DNA of 64,000 nucleotides. It comes from Lysobacter sp. Lineage in GTDB: Bacteria; Pseudomonadota; Gammaproteobacteria; Xanthomonadales; Xanthomonadaceae. The DNA lies in NCBI GenBank assembly GCA_019634715.1, contig JAHCAU010000015.1, forward strand, positions 1 to 64,000, read 5' to 3'. Shown piece by piece: positions 37,666-46,420 of the stretch. Under the pieces are notes generated by a model that was given only the letters and a program-made list of their open reading frames with translations, did no database searches and was not told the origin of the DNA. Made by a program: the position numbers and the translations under genes. Each line of letters opens with the position of its first letter. Positions within the stretch are counted from its first letter, which is position 1.

Positions 37666-38108
37666 TCAATGCTCTGACCAATCACTAGGACATCCCCATC
37701 GCCATGCAACCACTCCTCCACCGCTTGTGCAGTCTCCTCGGCCGAGTGCTTCAAGGCGCACTCCCAGACGATCGCCACGCGCCAGCCGAGAGCGTGGAGC
37801 ATCTCTGCATGACGCCTGTCGCGAACGACATTTCCCTGGAATTTCTGCCGCCAGAAATCTTCATTGGTCCTGGGGGTGGTTGTGTAGCGGCAGCCTTCAT
37901 GTCGGTGCCAGAAGCAGCCATGGACGAACACCACTGCTCTGCGCTTCGGGAACACGAGGTCGGGGGAGCCGGGCAGCCCCCGCACATGAAGTCGATATCG
38001 AAAACCCTTAGCAAAAAGAAGGGAGCGCAGTATCCGTTCCGGTCGGGTGTTCTTTCCGCGAATGCTCGACATCATGCGGCTGCGCTGCGGAGTGGTATGA
38101 ACGCGCAT
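37662..38108 (-). CDS. vsr: Very short patch repair endonuclease Vsr
   Basis: A 148-residue Vsr nuclease, which nicks beside T:G mismatches formed when 5-methylcytosine deaminates. Signature parts are MSSIRGKNTRPERILRSLLFAKGFRYRLH, GSPDLVFPKRRAVVFVHGCFWHRHEGC (the Asp and the FWH metal/zinc region), WRQKFQGNVVRDRRH and WRVAIVWECAL. It faces the methyltransferase and shares stop-codon bases with it. Starts at 38108 (MRVHTTPQRSR) or 38120 (ML, with AGG upstream) are both possible; I use the one closest to family length. Confidence 0.92.
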   Translation of the reverse strand: MRVHTTPQRSRMMSSIRGKNTRPERILRSLLFAKGFRYRLHVRGLPGSPDLVFPKRRAVVFVHGCFWHRHEGCRYTTTPRTNEDFWRQKFQGNVVRDRRHAEMLHALGWRVAIVWECALKHSAEETAQAVEEWLHGDGDVLVIGQSID

Positions 38109-38255
38109 TGTCTTGAGCATCTTACGCCTGAATGTCTGCAGAAATGGCAACTCCGCGCTTCCGCTTGGCAATGCGAACAGACGAAGACCACACCCGAAGC
38201 AGCAATTCGGAGCTTACCATGCGTTTGACTCACGAGAAGACGCAAGAGGAAGCCG

Positions 38256-39734
38256 ATGGCTCGTGATCGCAGTCATCCGCCGAGCGCGGCCTGCCTTTCC
38301 GAATCGATGCGGGACCTTGGGTACTCGCTCGAAACTGCCATTGCCGATCTGATCGACAACAGCATTTCCGCTGGCGCGGACACCATCGACATCATTTCCG
38401 ATGTGTCCGGTGAGCATCCTGTGATGGTCATCCTCGACAACGGCAGAGGGATGGCAGAAGACGATCTGCTCGATGCGATGCGTCATGGGACCGGCAACCC
38501 CAGGCAGCATCGGTCGCCGAAGGATCTTGGGCGCTTCGGCCTTGGTCTGAAGACAGCGTCGTTTTCCCAATGCCGCTCGCTGACTGTTGTGAGCACACGC
38601 GGTGGAATTGTCTGCGGAGCCGAATGGAATCTGGATCGTATCGATGCTGCCGACGACTGGATTCTTACCATCCTGGACGATGCGGACATACATGGGTTGC
38701 CTTATGTCGAACGGCTCGGTGCCCGGGGCACGGCCGTTATCTGGCGAGAACTCGACCGATTGATGGAGGACGAGGCTGGGGATCGTCGAGACGAGATCGT
38801 CAATGAGAAGCTTGAGGCGGTGGGCAGACATCTGTCACTTGTCTTCCATCGGTTTCTCTCGGGTGAGATCAAGGGAAATGCCAGGATTTCTCTTACCGTC
38901 AATGGTCGTCCGATTACGGCATTCGATCCATTCTGCAGGAAAAATCCTGCCACCCAAGTGCTTCCGGAGGAGATCGTCCGCATCGGCGAGGCCGAGGTGC
39001 GCCTGCAGCCTTACGTGCTTCCACACCACAGTCGTCTGTCCGCGTCCGAGTACGACTACTACCAGGATCGCAGTGACTTCATCTCCAATCAGGGGGCCTA
39101 CGTCTATCGAAACGGCCGCCTGATGGCCTGGGGCGACTGGTTCAGACTCGTGCCGAAGGGCGAGGCCACCAAGCTGGCGCGGGTACAGATCGACTTTCCC
39201 AACAGCCTGGACGAAGCTTGGACCATCGACATCAAGAAATCCCGTGCCCGCCCGCCGCATGGGGTGCGGGAGCGGCTGCGTCAGATCATCAACAGAATCA
39301 CTGCTCGCAGCGTGACGGTGCATAGGGGGCGTGGGCAGAAGCTCTTTCAGGAGAGCCAAGCCCCGTTCTGGGAGCGCTACGCAGATCACGGCGGCATCCA
39401 TTTCGCAATCAACGAGCAGCACCCGCTCATCGCATCCCTGGGCACAAGACTTTCGTCCGAGGATGTGGATCTGCTTCGTGTCCTGCTTGATTCGATTGCC
39501 GCCTCCCTACCGGTGGAGATGATCTATTCGGATTACTCGACCCATCCGCGCGAGATCAACCAGAGGGCGGTGGATGAAAGCCAGACTCTGGAGCGCCTGA
39601 AGAGTCTCAGGAAGGTGCTCTACGGCGACGGGCCGGGCGATCCGAATGCCTTTCTCCAGATCGTGCGCTCGACGCACCTTTTCGATGGCCAGATCGAACT
39701 GGCCGAAAAATTCATCAGCGAGACCTTTGCATGA
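38256..39734 (+). CDS. GHKL ATPase of the MORC/MutL-like type
   Basis: A 492-residue ATPase with a Bergerat fold, related to the prokaryotic MORC/MutL-like proteins of restriction systems. The N box is ETAIADLIDNSISAGA (residues 26-41; Asn35 is the expected magnesium ligand), G1 is DNGRGM (61-66), and G2 is GRFGLGLKTAS (92-102). At the place of the general-base Glu in MutL (KELVENS) this protein has Asp31 (ADLIDNS). An S5-like middle domain follows (about 250-340, with a conserved Lys in SWTIDIKKSRARPP type wording), then a helical C terminus. It probably acts as an ATP-driven DNA clamp that couples recognition to cutting. The ATG overlaps nothing upstream, but its end overlaps the next gene (ATGA). 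Confidence 0.88.
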   Translation: MARDRSHPPSAACLSESMRDLGYSLETAIADLIDNSISAGADTIDIISDVSGEHPVMVILDNGRGMAEDDLLDAMRHGTGNPRQHRSPKDLGRFGLGLKTASFSQCRSLTVVSTRGGIVCGAEWNLDRIDAADDWILTILDDADIHGLPYVERLGARGTAVIWRELDRLMEDEAGDRRDEIVNEKLEAVGRHLSLVFHRFLSGEIKGNARISLTVNGRPITAFDPFCRKNPATQVLPEEIVRIGEAEVRLQPYVLPHHSRLSASEYDYYQDRSDFISNQGAYVYRNGRLMAWGDWFRLVPKGEATKLARVQIDFPNSLDEAWTIDIKKSRARPPHGVRERLRQIINRITARSVTVHRGRGQKLFQESQAPFWERYADHGGIHFAINEQHPLIASLGTRLSSEDVDLLRVLLDSIAASLPVEMIYSDYSTHPREINQRAVDESQTLERLKSLRKVLYGDGPGDPNAFLQIVRSTHLFDGQIELAEKFISETFA

Positions 39735-42385
39735 GCCTCACAGTCATCACGGAAGAACGAAACATTGCCAACGCGCTCATCTCAGGCCTTGCCAACATGG
39801 CCGAGACGCCGACGCGCGAGCAGGTGGAGGAGAAGGCGAGACAGATCGCCGCGATCTTCGGCTATACGGGTGATCTCCGCAATATCGTCACCGAGGCGAT
39901 GATCTCGGTCGACACGCGCATGGGGGCCGGTGTTTCGCTGGTAGATGTCACTGCGAAGCACGACGATCAGTGGGTCCACAAGCGTGAGGATGTCGCCTGG
40001 ACGTATGCGGAATCCTATGGAAACTTTCTTCTCAAGGAAGGTTGGCCACCGCAGATGGTCCAGTCGCTGAGCGACGTGACAACCCGCATTCTCGGTCACC
40101 TGCAGGATCCGTTGAGCGAGGGCACAACCTGGAACCGTCGCGGCCTTGTCATCGGTCATGTGCAGTCGGGCAAGACGGCCAACTACACCGGTCTGATAGC
40201 ACGTGCCGCCGACGCCGGCTACAAGTTCATCATCGTCGTCGCCGGCATTCACAACAATCTGCGCAAACAGACGCAGCAGCGCATCGATGAGGCCTTCATC
40301 GGCCGGTCCAGTGATCCCGAGGATCGTCGCAGTATCGGTGTCGGCCTCGCGCCGGGCTATCCGCATCCGGCTACCCTCACCAACATCAACCAGGACTTCA
40401 ATAAGAACACGGCGGAGAAAAGCGGCTGGAAGATCAACGACTTCAGCAAACCCATCATTCTGGTAATTAAGAAGAACGTAACGACGCTCACGGCACTTCA
40501 CAAGTGGCTGAAGGGGCTGAACGCCGAGGGCGATGGCCGGATTTCCGACGTGCCGATGCTGCTGATCGACGATGAGGCCGACAACGCGTCGATCAACACG
40601 AACAAGGAAGATCTGGATCCGACCCGGACGAATGCGATGATCCGGCGCATCCTCGGGCTGTTCGCAAAATCGTGCTATGTCGGCTACACGGCGACACCGT
40701 TCGCCAACATCTTCATCAATCCCGATGCCTATGACCATGACGTTCTGGAAGAACTGTTCCCTCGCGACTTCATCTATTGCCTGGACGCACCAACGACATA
40801 TTTCGGCGCCGAGAAGGTGTTCCTCGACGAGGCGACCAGTCAATCGATCGTGAGGCCGATCGACGACTGCGAGGATCTCATCCCATACGCCCACAAGCGT
40901 GACGACCCCGTCCACGAGTTGCCCCCCAGCCTCTATCGCGCATTTGACGAGTTCATCGTCGCCCGCGCCATCCGGAACCTGCGTGGGCAGACCGGCAAGC
41001 ATTGCTCCATGATGGTCAATGTGTCGCGCTTCGTGCCCGTACAGAAGGCCGTGCGTGACTTCCTGAGTCTCAGGGAGAAGAGGATTAGGGAAGCGGTACT
41101 CGCCAACTACGCGATGCCGGAAGAGGTTTCCTCAAGAAACGCGTACATGCAGGGGCTGAAGCATGCCTTCGATGCCGAGTATGCCGATGCTGGGTTTACC
41201 TGGGCGGAAGTGAAGACTGCCCTCAGCGGCGTCTTCGAGCATCTCCACCTCTATGTCATCAACAGTAAAAGTGACGAAGTGCTCGACTACGCCCGCTACG
41301 CGCAGGAAGGAGTCGGGTTGACCGCGGTCGCGGTTGGTGGTTTGAGCCTCTCCCGAGGCCTGACCATCGAGGGGTTGACCGTCAGCTACATGTACCGCAA
41401 CACGAAGATGTACGACACCCTCATGCAGATGGGTCGCTGGTTCGGTTACCGGCCGGGCTTCGAGGACCTCTGCCGCGTTCATCTCTCGCGCGATTCGATT
41501 GGTTGGTACTCTCATATCGCCGAAGCAGCAGAAGAACTTGTACAACAGGCTAAGCAGATGAGTCGAAATGGATTGAGTCCTGATTATTTCGGCTTGTATG
41601 TTCGGTCACATTCGAAGAGCCTGTTGATTACTGCGGCGAATAAGATGCGCGCGGCAGAAGAAGTTGTTATTAATCAAAACCTTACCGGACAGCTCGTTGA
41701 AAGCACCTCGTTGCCATTTGACAAGGAAATCAACAATGCAAATGAGCGGCTGATAGAGCATCTATGGAAAAGGTTCAGCAACCGAGTTCAGTCAACGGAA
41801 AAGGGATGGTTCATCCCCAATGTTGAAATCGGCGATATTGAAGATTTTTTGGTTGGGTTCAAAACACACAAGAATTCATCCCTGAAAAAGATGATGGCTC
41901 TAGATTATTTGGAAGCCATAAGAGATCAGTATCCGAATGGCGATGTATTACTGATCTCCAAGGGGGCTGGTGATGCTGACAGCTTCAGGCTTGGTCCGCA
42001 GGATCGGACGGCAGAAGGTGCGACTGCGGATGAATGGAAAATATCCGGATATCGAGTTGCAAGTCGGGGCGACGAGAAATATGGGTTGCGTGACGAGCAA
42101 ATTCTCGACGCCCAGAGCAGAGCGGCCTCTGGTATCAAGAGTAAAACCGGGAAGCCATCGGATTACCATTATCGAGTGGTGCGGAATAAGCCGCTATTGA
42201 TGCTTCATGTATTGACTCCAATAGATAACGAGGAGTTTACAGGGTGTCGTATTCCGGCTTTCGGTGTGAGTTATCCAGATGGACTCTATCGAACTGAGGT
42301 CAAAGTTGTTGTCAATCGAGTCTGGCTGAAGCAGATGCAGGGTCCTGCGGACAATCCTGATGACGAGGATGACTACGATGCCTAA
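39731..42385 (+). CDS. Z1 domain helicase-like protein
   Basis: An 884-residue protein with the Z1 domain, a superfamily II-like ATPase module found in restriction and defence islands. Walker A is GHVQSGKTAN (residues 142-151), Walker B DDEAD (280-284), and motif III TATP (320-323). The helicase C-lobe contains LSRGLTIEGLTV and the arginine-finger motif QMGRWFGYRPGFEDL near residues 555-575. From about residue 600 on, base composition drops sharply and the sequence has no domain I recognise. It likely supplies ATP-driven translocation or remodelling for the neighbouring nuclease. The start overlaps the MORC-like gene by four bases. Confidence 0.9.
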   Translation: MSLTVITEERNIANALISGLANMAETPTREQVEEKARQIAAIFGYTGDLRNIVTEAMISVDTRMGAGVSLVDVTAKHDDQWVHKREDVAWTYAESYGNFLLKEGWPPQMVQSLSDVTTRILGHLQDPLSEGTTWNRRGLVIGHVQSGKTANYTGLIARAADAGYKFIIVVAGIHNNLRKQTQQRIDEAFIGRSSDPEDRRSIGVGLAPGYPHPATLTNINQDFNKNTAEKSGWKINDFSKPIILVIKKNVTTLTALHKWLKGLNAEGDGRISDVPMLLIDDEADNASINTNKEDLDPTRTNAMIRRILGLFAKSCYVGYTATPFANIFINPDAYDHDVLEELFPRDFIYCLDAPTTYFGAEKVFLDEATSQSIVRPIDDCEDLIPYAHKRDDPVHELPPSLYRAFDEFIVARAIRNLRGQTGKHCSMMVNVSRFVPVQKAVRDFLSLREKRIREAVLANYAMPEEVSSRNAYMQGLKHAFDAEYADAGFTWAEVKTALSGVFEHLHLYVINSKSDEVLDYARYAQEGVGLTAVAVGGLSLSRGLTIEGLTVSYMYRNTKMYDTLMQMGRWFGYRPGFEDLCRVHLSRDSIGWYSHIAEAAEELVQQAKQMSRNGLSPDYFGLYVRSHSKSLLITAANKMRAAEEVVINQNLTGQLVESTSLPFDKEINNANERLIEHLWKRFSNRVQSTEKGWFIPNVEIGDIEDFLVGFKTHKNSSLKKMMALDYLEAIRDQYPNGDVLLISKGAGDADSFRLGPQDRTAEGATADEWKISGYRVASRGDEKYGLRDEQILDAQSRAASGIKSKTGKPSDYHYRVVRNKPLLMLHVLTPIDNEEFTGCRIPAFGVSYPDGLYRTEVKVVVNRVWLKQMQGPADNPDDEDDYDA

Positions 42386-43343
42386 GTACTCTCCGTGGGA
42401 TGACATTGCCCTTCCGGGAGCGGACTTCAATGTCCGCCAGGTTGCGGTGGGAACGGCCGTGCCCTGTTTCTGGGGACGTGATGCCAGTGGCGCCTGCCTG
42501 TTCATCGTGGAGCTTCAGGGCGACCACGCAGCCCAGTACCGGAAGAACGCGGTCACGGTGAACGGCATCGATGTCGATCTTCGTGCCGGAGATCAGGGGC
42601 AGCAGCACTTGGTCCTCGCCCTTGAAAGGCAGGTCGACCGCGATCTCTTCGAAGGACTGTGCCGCACCCTTGTATCCTCGCTGGAGCACGCCACCGACTC
42701 GGCGAGTTCTCTCGCGGTTTCTCTGGCACACATCCGCCGCTGGAAGACCTTCCTATCAGGCCGGAGTCAGCACCTGTCCATCGAGGAAGTCCGCGGTCTC
42801 TTCGCCGAAATCGTCTTTCTGACGGAACTGATCGATCGGCAGATGTCGAGCAGTGACGCCGTCGAGGCCTGGCTCGGTCCGGAACGATCACATCAGGATT
42901 TCATCTTTGGCAACACAGCCGTCGAGGTCAAATCGCTCTCTGGCGCAGAGCGGAGCAGCGTCCGCATTTCATCGGAAGACCAGCTCGAATCCCTGAACGA
43001 TGCGCTGTTCCTGCGCGTGTACCGGCTGAGCAGCTTGGCCGACGCTGCAGGAGCCCGCTCTCTCAACGGGATCGTCTCTGCATTCCAGACGCGGCTCGGC
43101 GAGGCGGACGCCGTCGAGGCCTTTGACAGGAAGCTGGTTGCGCACGGCTATGCCCCGCTCCCTGACTACGATGAGCCTCGCTTTGTCGTCAGCGACGTGC
43201 GCAGCTACCGTGTCGGTGAGGGTTTTCCGCGTCTGATGCGGTCGGAACTGCCAACAGGGATTGCCAACGTGGCCTACGACATCAGGCTGGAAACGATTGC
43301 TCCCTACGAGTGTGACGAAGCAGCCATCTTCGGGGAGGATTGA
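42378..43343 (+). CDS. PD-(D/E)XK motif protein (DUF4420 type)
   Basis: A 321-residue candidate restriction nuclease. The catalytic core reads SHQDFIFGNTAVEVKS near residues 180-195: Asp in HQDF, then ExK in VEVKS, matching the PD-(D/E)XK pattern. The preceding helix EEVRGLFAEIVFLTELI carries a further conserved-looking Glu. Relatives are annotated as PD-(D/E)XK motif or DUF4420 proteins and occur next to Z1 genes. GAGGAT seven bases before the ATG, inside the end of the Z1 gene, supports the start and an 8-base overlap. GC content returns to a higher value here. Confidence 0.87.
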   Translation: MPKYSPWDDIALPGADFNVRQVAVGTAVPCFWGRDASGACLFIVELQGDHAAQYRKNAVTVNGIDVDLRAGDQGQQHLVLALERQVDRDLFEGLCRTLVSSLEHATDSASSLAVSLAHIRRWKTFLSGRSQHLSIEEVRGLFAEIVFLTELIDRQMSSSDAVEAWLGPERSHQDFIFGNTAVEVKSLSGAERSSVRISSEDQLESLNDALFLRVYRLSSLADAAGARSLNGIVSAFQTRLGEADAVEAFDRKLVAHGYAPLPDYDEPRFVVSDVRSYRVGEGFPRLMRSELPTGIANVAYDIRLETIAPYECDEAAIFGED

Positions 43344-45415
43344 TGGAGCAGACCAACGAAGAGTTCTTCCACGACTTCCGACAGGAACTGTTGGCGGGCG
43401 CCGAAGCCAATGGCAGCTTCCAGCTCTCCGAATTCATGGAGACCATCGCGAACGACCTTGTCGAGACCGGCTTCACGGAAGGTTTCGAACTCTGTCATTT
43501 CCGGGCGCAGCGTGGCATGCGCGTGGACGGCTACTGGTTCAATGACGAGGGAGTTCTGGACCTCTTCATCGCGGACTTCGACTCCCGAAACGAGCTGGCA
43601 TCGCTCACCAGAACGGAAGTAGCCGCCGCATTCAAGCGTGTTGTTAACTTCTTCGAGGCCAGTGCCAACAAGGGCCTCGCCGGCGAACTGGAGGTCACAT
43701 CGCCGGAGTACGGCCTCGCCAGACAGATTGCAGATCGCAAGGACACCATTCGACGGGTCAACCTGGTTCTCTTCTCCGAGCGCGCGCTAAGCGAGAAGAT
43801 CCAGGCCCTTCCCGATACGGAAGTGGCAGGAGTTCCGGCTGCTCACCACATCTGGGATATCTCTCGACTTCATCGTCAGCGAAGCTCCCGCAGCCACAAG
43901 GAGCCACTCGACCTCGACTTCGAGCAGATGTTCGGCAAAGGTATTGCCTGTCTTCCCGCACATCTGGGGACGGATGCCTATCAGTCCTATCTGATGGTCA
44001 TGCCTGCCGAGGTGCTGGCGACCCTGTACGAAAGATTCGGAGCGCGATTGCTTGAACAGAACGTCCGAACATTCCTGCAAGCCCGCGGCAATGTGAACCA
44101 GGGAATAAGGGCAACGATCATGAACGAACCTGGGATGTTCTTTGCCTACAACAACGGGATCACGGCAACTGCACAGAGTGTCGAGACAGGGATGACAGAT
44201 TCCGGCCTTGCGATCACGAGGGTTGTCGACCTCCAGATCGTCAATGGTGGCCAGACCACGGCATCGCTGTTCCACACACGGAAGCGGGACAAGGCCGATC
44301 TTTCCCAGATATTCGTCCAGTTGAAGCTGTCCGTCATCGACAGCCTACAGAGCGAAACGGTCGTTCCAAGGATATCGGAGTATGCAAACACCCAGAATCG
44401 GGTGAACGCCGCCGACTTCTTTTCGAACCACCCGTTCCATGTTCGGATGGAAGGCTTTTCCCGGCGGATCTGGGCACCCGCGCAAAAGGGAGCCCCGCGC
44501 GAGACGCGCTGGTTCTATGAGCGCGCACGCGGCCAGTATGCCGATGCACAGTCGAAGCTCACGCCTGCGGAGCAGCGTCGCTTCAAGGCAGAGCATCCCA
44601 AGCCGCAAATGTTCACGAAGACGGATCTTGCGAAGTTCGAGAATGTCTGGGATGACCACCCCAAGTGGGTGAATCTCGGCTCCCAGAAGAACTTTGCGCG
44701 CTACGCCGCCCGAATCGGCAGCGAGTGGGAGAAATCATCCGATGCGTTCAACGAGTTCTATTTCAAGAGGGCTGTCGCACGTGGCCTGATCTTCCGCGCC
44801 ACGGAGCGCATCGTTTCTGCACAGCCTTGGTACAACGGCGGGTACCGAGCAAACATCGTGGCCTACACGCTGGCGGTACTCGGTGACATCACGAAGCGCA
44901 GGAAAGAGAGCATCGACTTTCTGGGCATTTGGAATGCACAGAAGGTAGATCGGGTGCTCGAAAATGCCATTGCTGTCGTTTCGGCAGTCGTGAATGACGA
45001 CATCATTAGGCCACCACAAGGGATCTCCAATATTTCCGAGTGGTGCAAGAAGGAAGCGTGCTGGACGAGAATGCAGGCTCATAGCCAAGCGATCGCCAAT
45101 CTCCTCGCGCCTGAGTTTTACGATCGGCTTGTTCCGCAAGATGATCAGGCTGCGATCGTCAAGACTGCGAAGCAGACGCAGAGGATCGACAATGGCATTG
45201 AGGCGCAGCGAAAAGTGCTGACTGTTCCTGCTGTGGAATGGGGTCGTATCCTTCAGTCCCTGCTTGAGAAGGGAGTGCTCGCACCAAAGGAGGATGGAGT
45301 GCTCAGGGTTGCCATGCAGATTCCTTCTAAAATCCCGACAGAAAAGCAGAGTTTGATATTACTGAATATCCTTGAAAAAGCGCGCATCGAAGGCATTGGT
45401 ATAGGCGGGCACTGA
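43343..45415 (+). CDS. AIPR family (abortive infection phage resistance) protein
   Basis: A 690-residue protein of the AIPR family. The typical core is present: FFAYNNGITATA, DLQIVNGGQTTASLFH (NGGQTT at residues 301-306), ISEYANTQNRVNAADFFSNHPFHVRMEGFSRRI. The N-terminal 190 residues hold a nuclease-like section (GFELCHFRAQRGMRVDGYWFNDEGVLDLFIADFD). The family was first noted in lactococcal abortive infection and recurs at the end of MORC-Z1-DUF4420 operons. GGGGAGGAT directly precedes the ATG, which overlaps the DUF4420 stop by one base. It is the last gene of the defence operon. Confidence 0.9.
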   Translation: MEQTNEEFFHDFRQELLAGAEANGSFQLSEFMETIANDLVETGFTEGFELCHFRAQRGMRVDGYWFNDEGVLDLFIADFDSRNELASLTRTEVAAAFKRVVNFFEASANKGLAGELEVTSPEYGLARQIADRKDTIRRVNLVLFSERALSEKIQALPDTEVAGVPAAHHIWDISRLHRQRSSRSHKEPLDLDFEQMFGKGIACLPAHLGTDAYQSYLMVMPAEVLATLYERFGARLLEQNVRTFLQARGNVNQGIRATIMNEPGMFFAYNNGITATAQSVETGMTDSGLAITRVVDLQIVNGGQTTASLFHTRKRDKADLSQIFVQLKLSVIDSLQSETVVPRISEYANTQNRVNAADFFSNHPFHVRMEGFSRRIWAPAQKGAPRETRWFYERARGQYADAQSKLTPAEQRRFKAEHPKPQMFTKTDLAKFENVWDDHPKWVNLGSQKNFARYAARIGSEWEKSSDAFNEFYFKRAVARGLIFRATERIVSAQPWYNGGYRANIVAYTLAVLGDITKRRKESIDFLGIWNAQKVDRVLENAIAVVSAVVNDDIIRPPQGISNISEWCKKEACWTRMQAHSQAIANLLAPEFYDRLVPQDDQAAIVKTAKQTQRIDNGIEAQRKVLTVPAVEWGRILQSLLEKGVLAPKEDGVLRVAMQIPSKIPTEKQSLILLNILEKARIEGIGIGGH

Positions 45416-45718
45416 GATATAAGGTTGATTGTCAGTCGCAACACTTCTCGATTTTGAGCATTGCATCTTTTAGATGCCGCAGGTTGGGTCATCGATCCAG
45501 CGATTCATCCGGTCAGCCATGCTGGGTCGATGACCCAGCCTACAAGTCCGGAGAGTCATTCGAGGATGTGCCCACCGTTGTCGTCCCAGTGTCGCACCGT
45601 GCTCGGCGCGTCAAGGTCGGGGCGAGTTGCGGCGCAAACCTTGACGCGCCTGCGCGCGATGCGATTTGGACTCGCCAACGGCGCCCACTCCGGGCGTCGG
45701 GCCAAACGGAGTGCCGCC
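45416..45718. other. Gap behind the defence operon with a stem-loop
   Basis: About 300 bases without a gene. At 45485-45501 and 45521-45537 lie 17-base arms that pair at 16 positions (TGGGTCATCGATCCAGC and GCTGGGTCGATGACCCA). It may terminate the operon or be a small mobile repeat; no integrase or attachment repeat is evident. Confidence 0.6.
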
Positions 45719-45916
45719 ATGTCCAAAGCCAACGCCAAGTCGAAGCTGCAAGCGCCCTGCGTCCTGCTTGTCGAAGTCCCGCCCCAGTTCATCGCCCTCT
45801 GCGAAGACAGCGGCGCCAGCCCGCAGGCCGCCCTGCGCGGCATGGCCGCCATGGTCTGCGGCCTGCGCTACGACGAAGACAACCGCCTCCACCCGCTTCC
45901 AGACACCGCAGCATGA
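45719..45916 (+). CDS. Small hypothetical protein, 65 residues
   Basis: A short cytosolic protein with a basic start (SKANAKSKL) and a compact helical body (QFIALCEDSGASPQAALRGMAAMVCGL). I do not recognise a named family; the wording resembles small xanthomonad proteins found near mobile DNA. There is no clear ribosome binding site. Coding status is moderately supported by sensible composition against the repeat DNA that follows. Confidence 0.45.
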   Translation: MSKANAKSKLQAPCVLLVEVPPQFIALCEDSGASPQAALRGMAAMVCGLRYDEDNRLHPLPDTAA

Positions 45917-46013
45917 TCGCCGCCCGGGCGCAGGCGTTCCCTGCGCCCGGGATGGCGCGCCGGGCCTGACGCCCCCGTCAGCGGCGGGGCAGGCGGCCCG
46001 CCTGCCTCGTCCT

Positions 46014-46181
46014 GCGTTGCCGCTCGAAGGGCCGGCGTTGCCCCAATCTGGGCCAGCGTTGCCGGTCGAAGGGGCAGCGATGGCCAAAAAAGCGCCATCG
46101 TCGGCTGTCGGAGGGGCAACGCTGCGGGTCGAAGGGCCGACGCTGCCCCTCCGAGGGGCAGTGATGCCGATTGAAGGGGCA
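46014..46181. repeat. Tandem array of eight 21-bp units
   Basis: Eight consecutive 21-bp units, from 46014 to 46181, share the frame GCGxTGCCxxTCGAAGGGGCA in varying degrees; units 1, 3, 6, 7 and 8 are closest and units 4 and 5 are the most diverged. Because 21 is a multiple of three, all frames stay open (LPVEGAA-like heptads on the plus strand). No gene start is supported. The rest of 45917-46189 holds nothing else recognisable. Confidence 0.8.
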
Positions 46182-46189
46182 GCCGGCGC

Positions 46190-46420
46190 TTATCCAAACC
46201 TTGCCAGCCTCGGGGCCTGATCGTCCTGTGTGGGATGGTTCTGCAGCTGCGCCGATGGCGGCGTCTTCTGCTGGTTCGCCATGTTCACGGCGTCGACGGT
46301 GGCCTGCAGCGGCGGCGCGGCGGCGGTCGTGTCCACTTTGAGATCCTTTGCGGCTTCGCCATGGCCGCGCAGGTACACCTCGCTGCCGATCATCATCACC
46401 GTGCCGATGCTGCCGGCATC
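46190..46420 (-). pseudogene. Detached C-terminal tail of the effector (frame-shifted)
   Basis: In the frame one base off from the effector, the sequence continues DAGSIGTVMMIGSEVYLRGHG, then PPLQATVDAVNMANQQ and a Gln-rich end (QLQNHPTQDDQ). This is just what would be expected to follow the effector's QRARQEGLA in an XVIPCD protein. The in-frame stop at 46396 cuts it off. A single-base loss between about 46412 and 46431, or a sequencing error there, explains it. Confidence 0.65.

Noticed and set aside
46014..46181. CRISPR array
   Set aside because: The 21-bp units are contiguous without spacers, and no cas gene is near.
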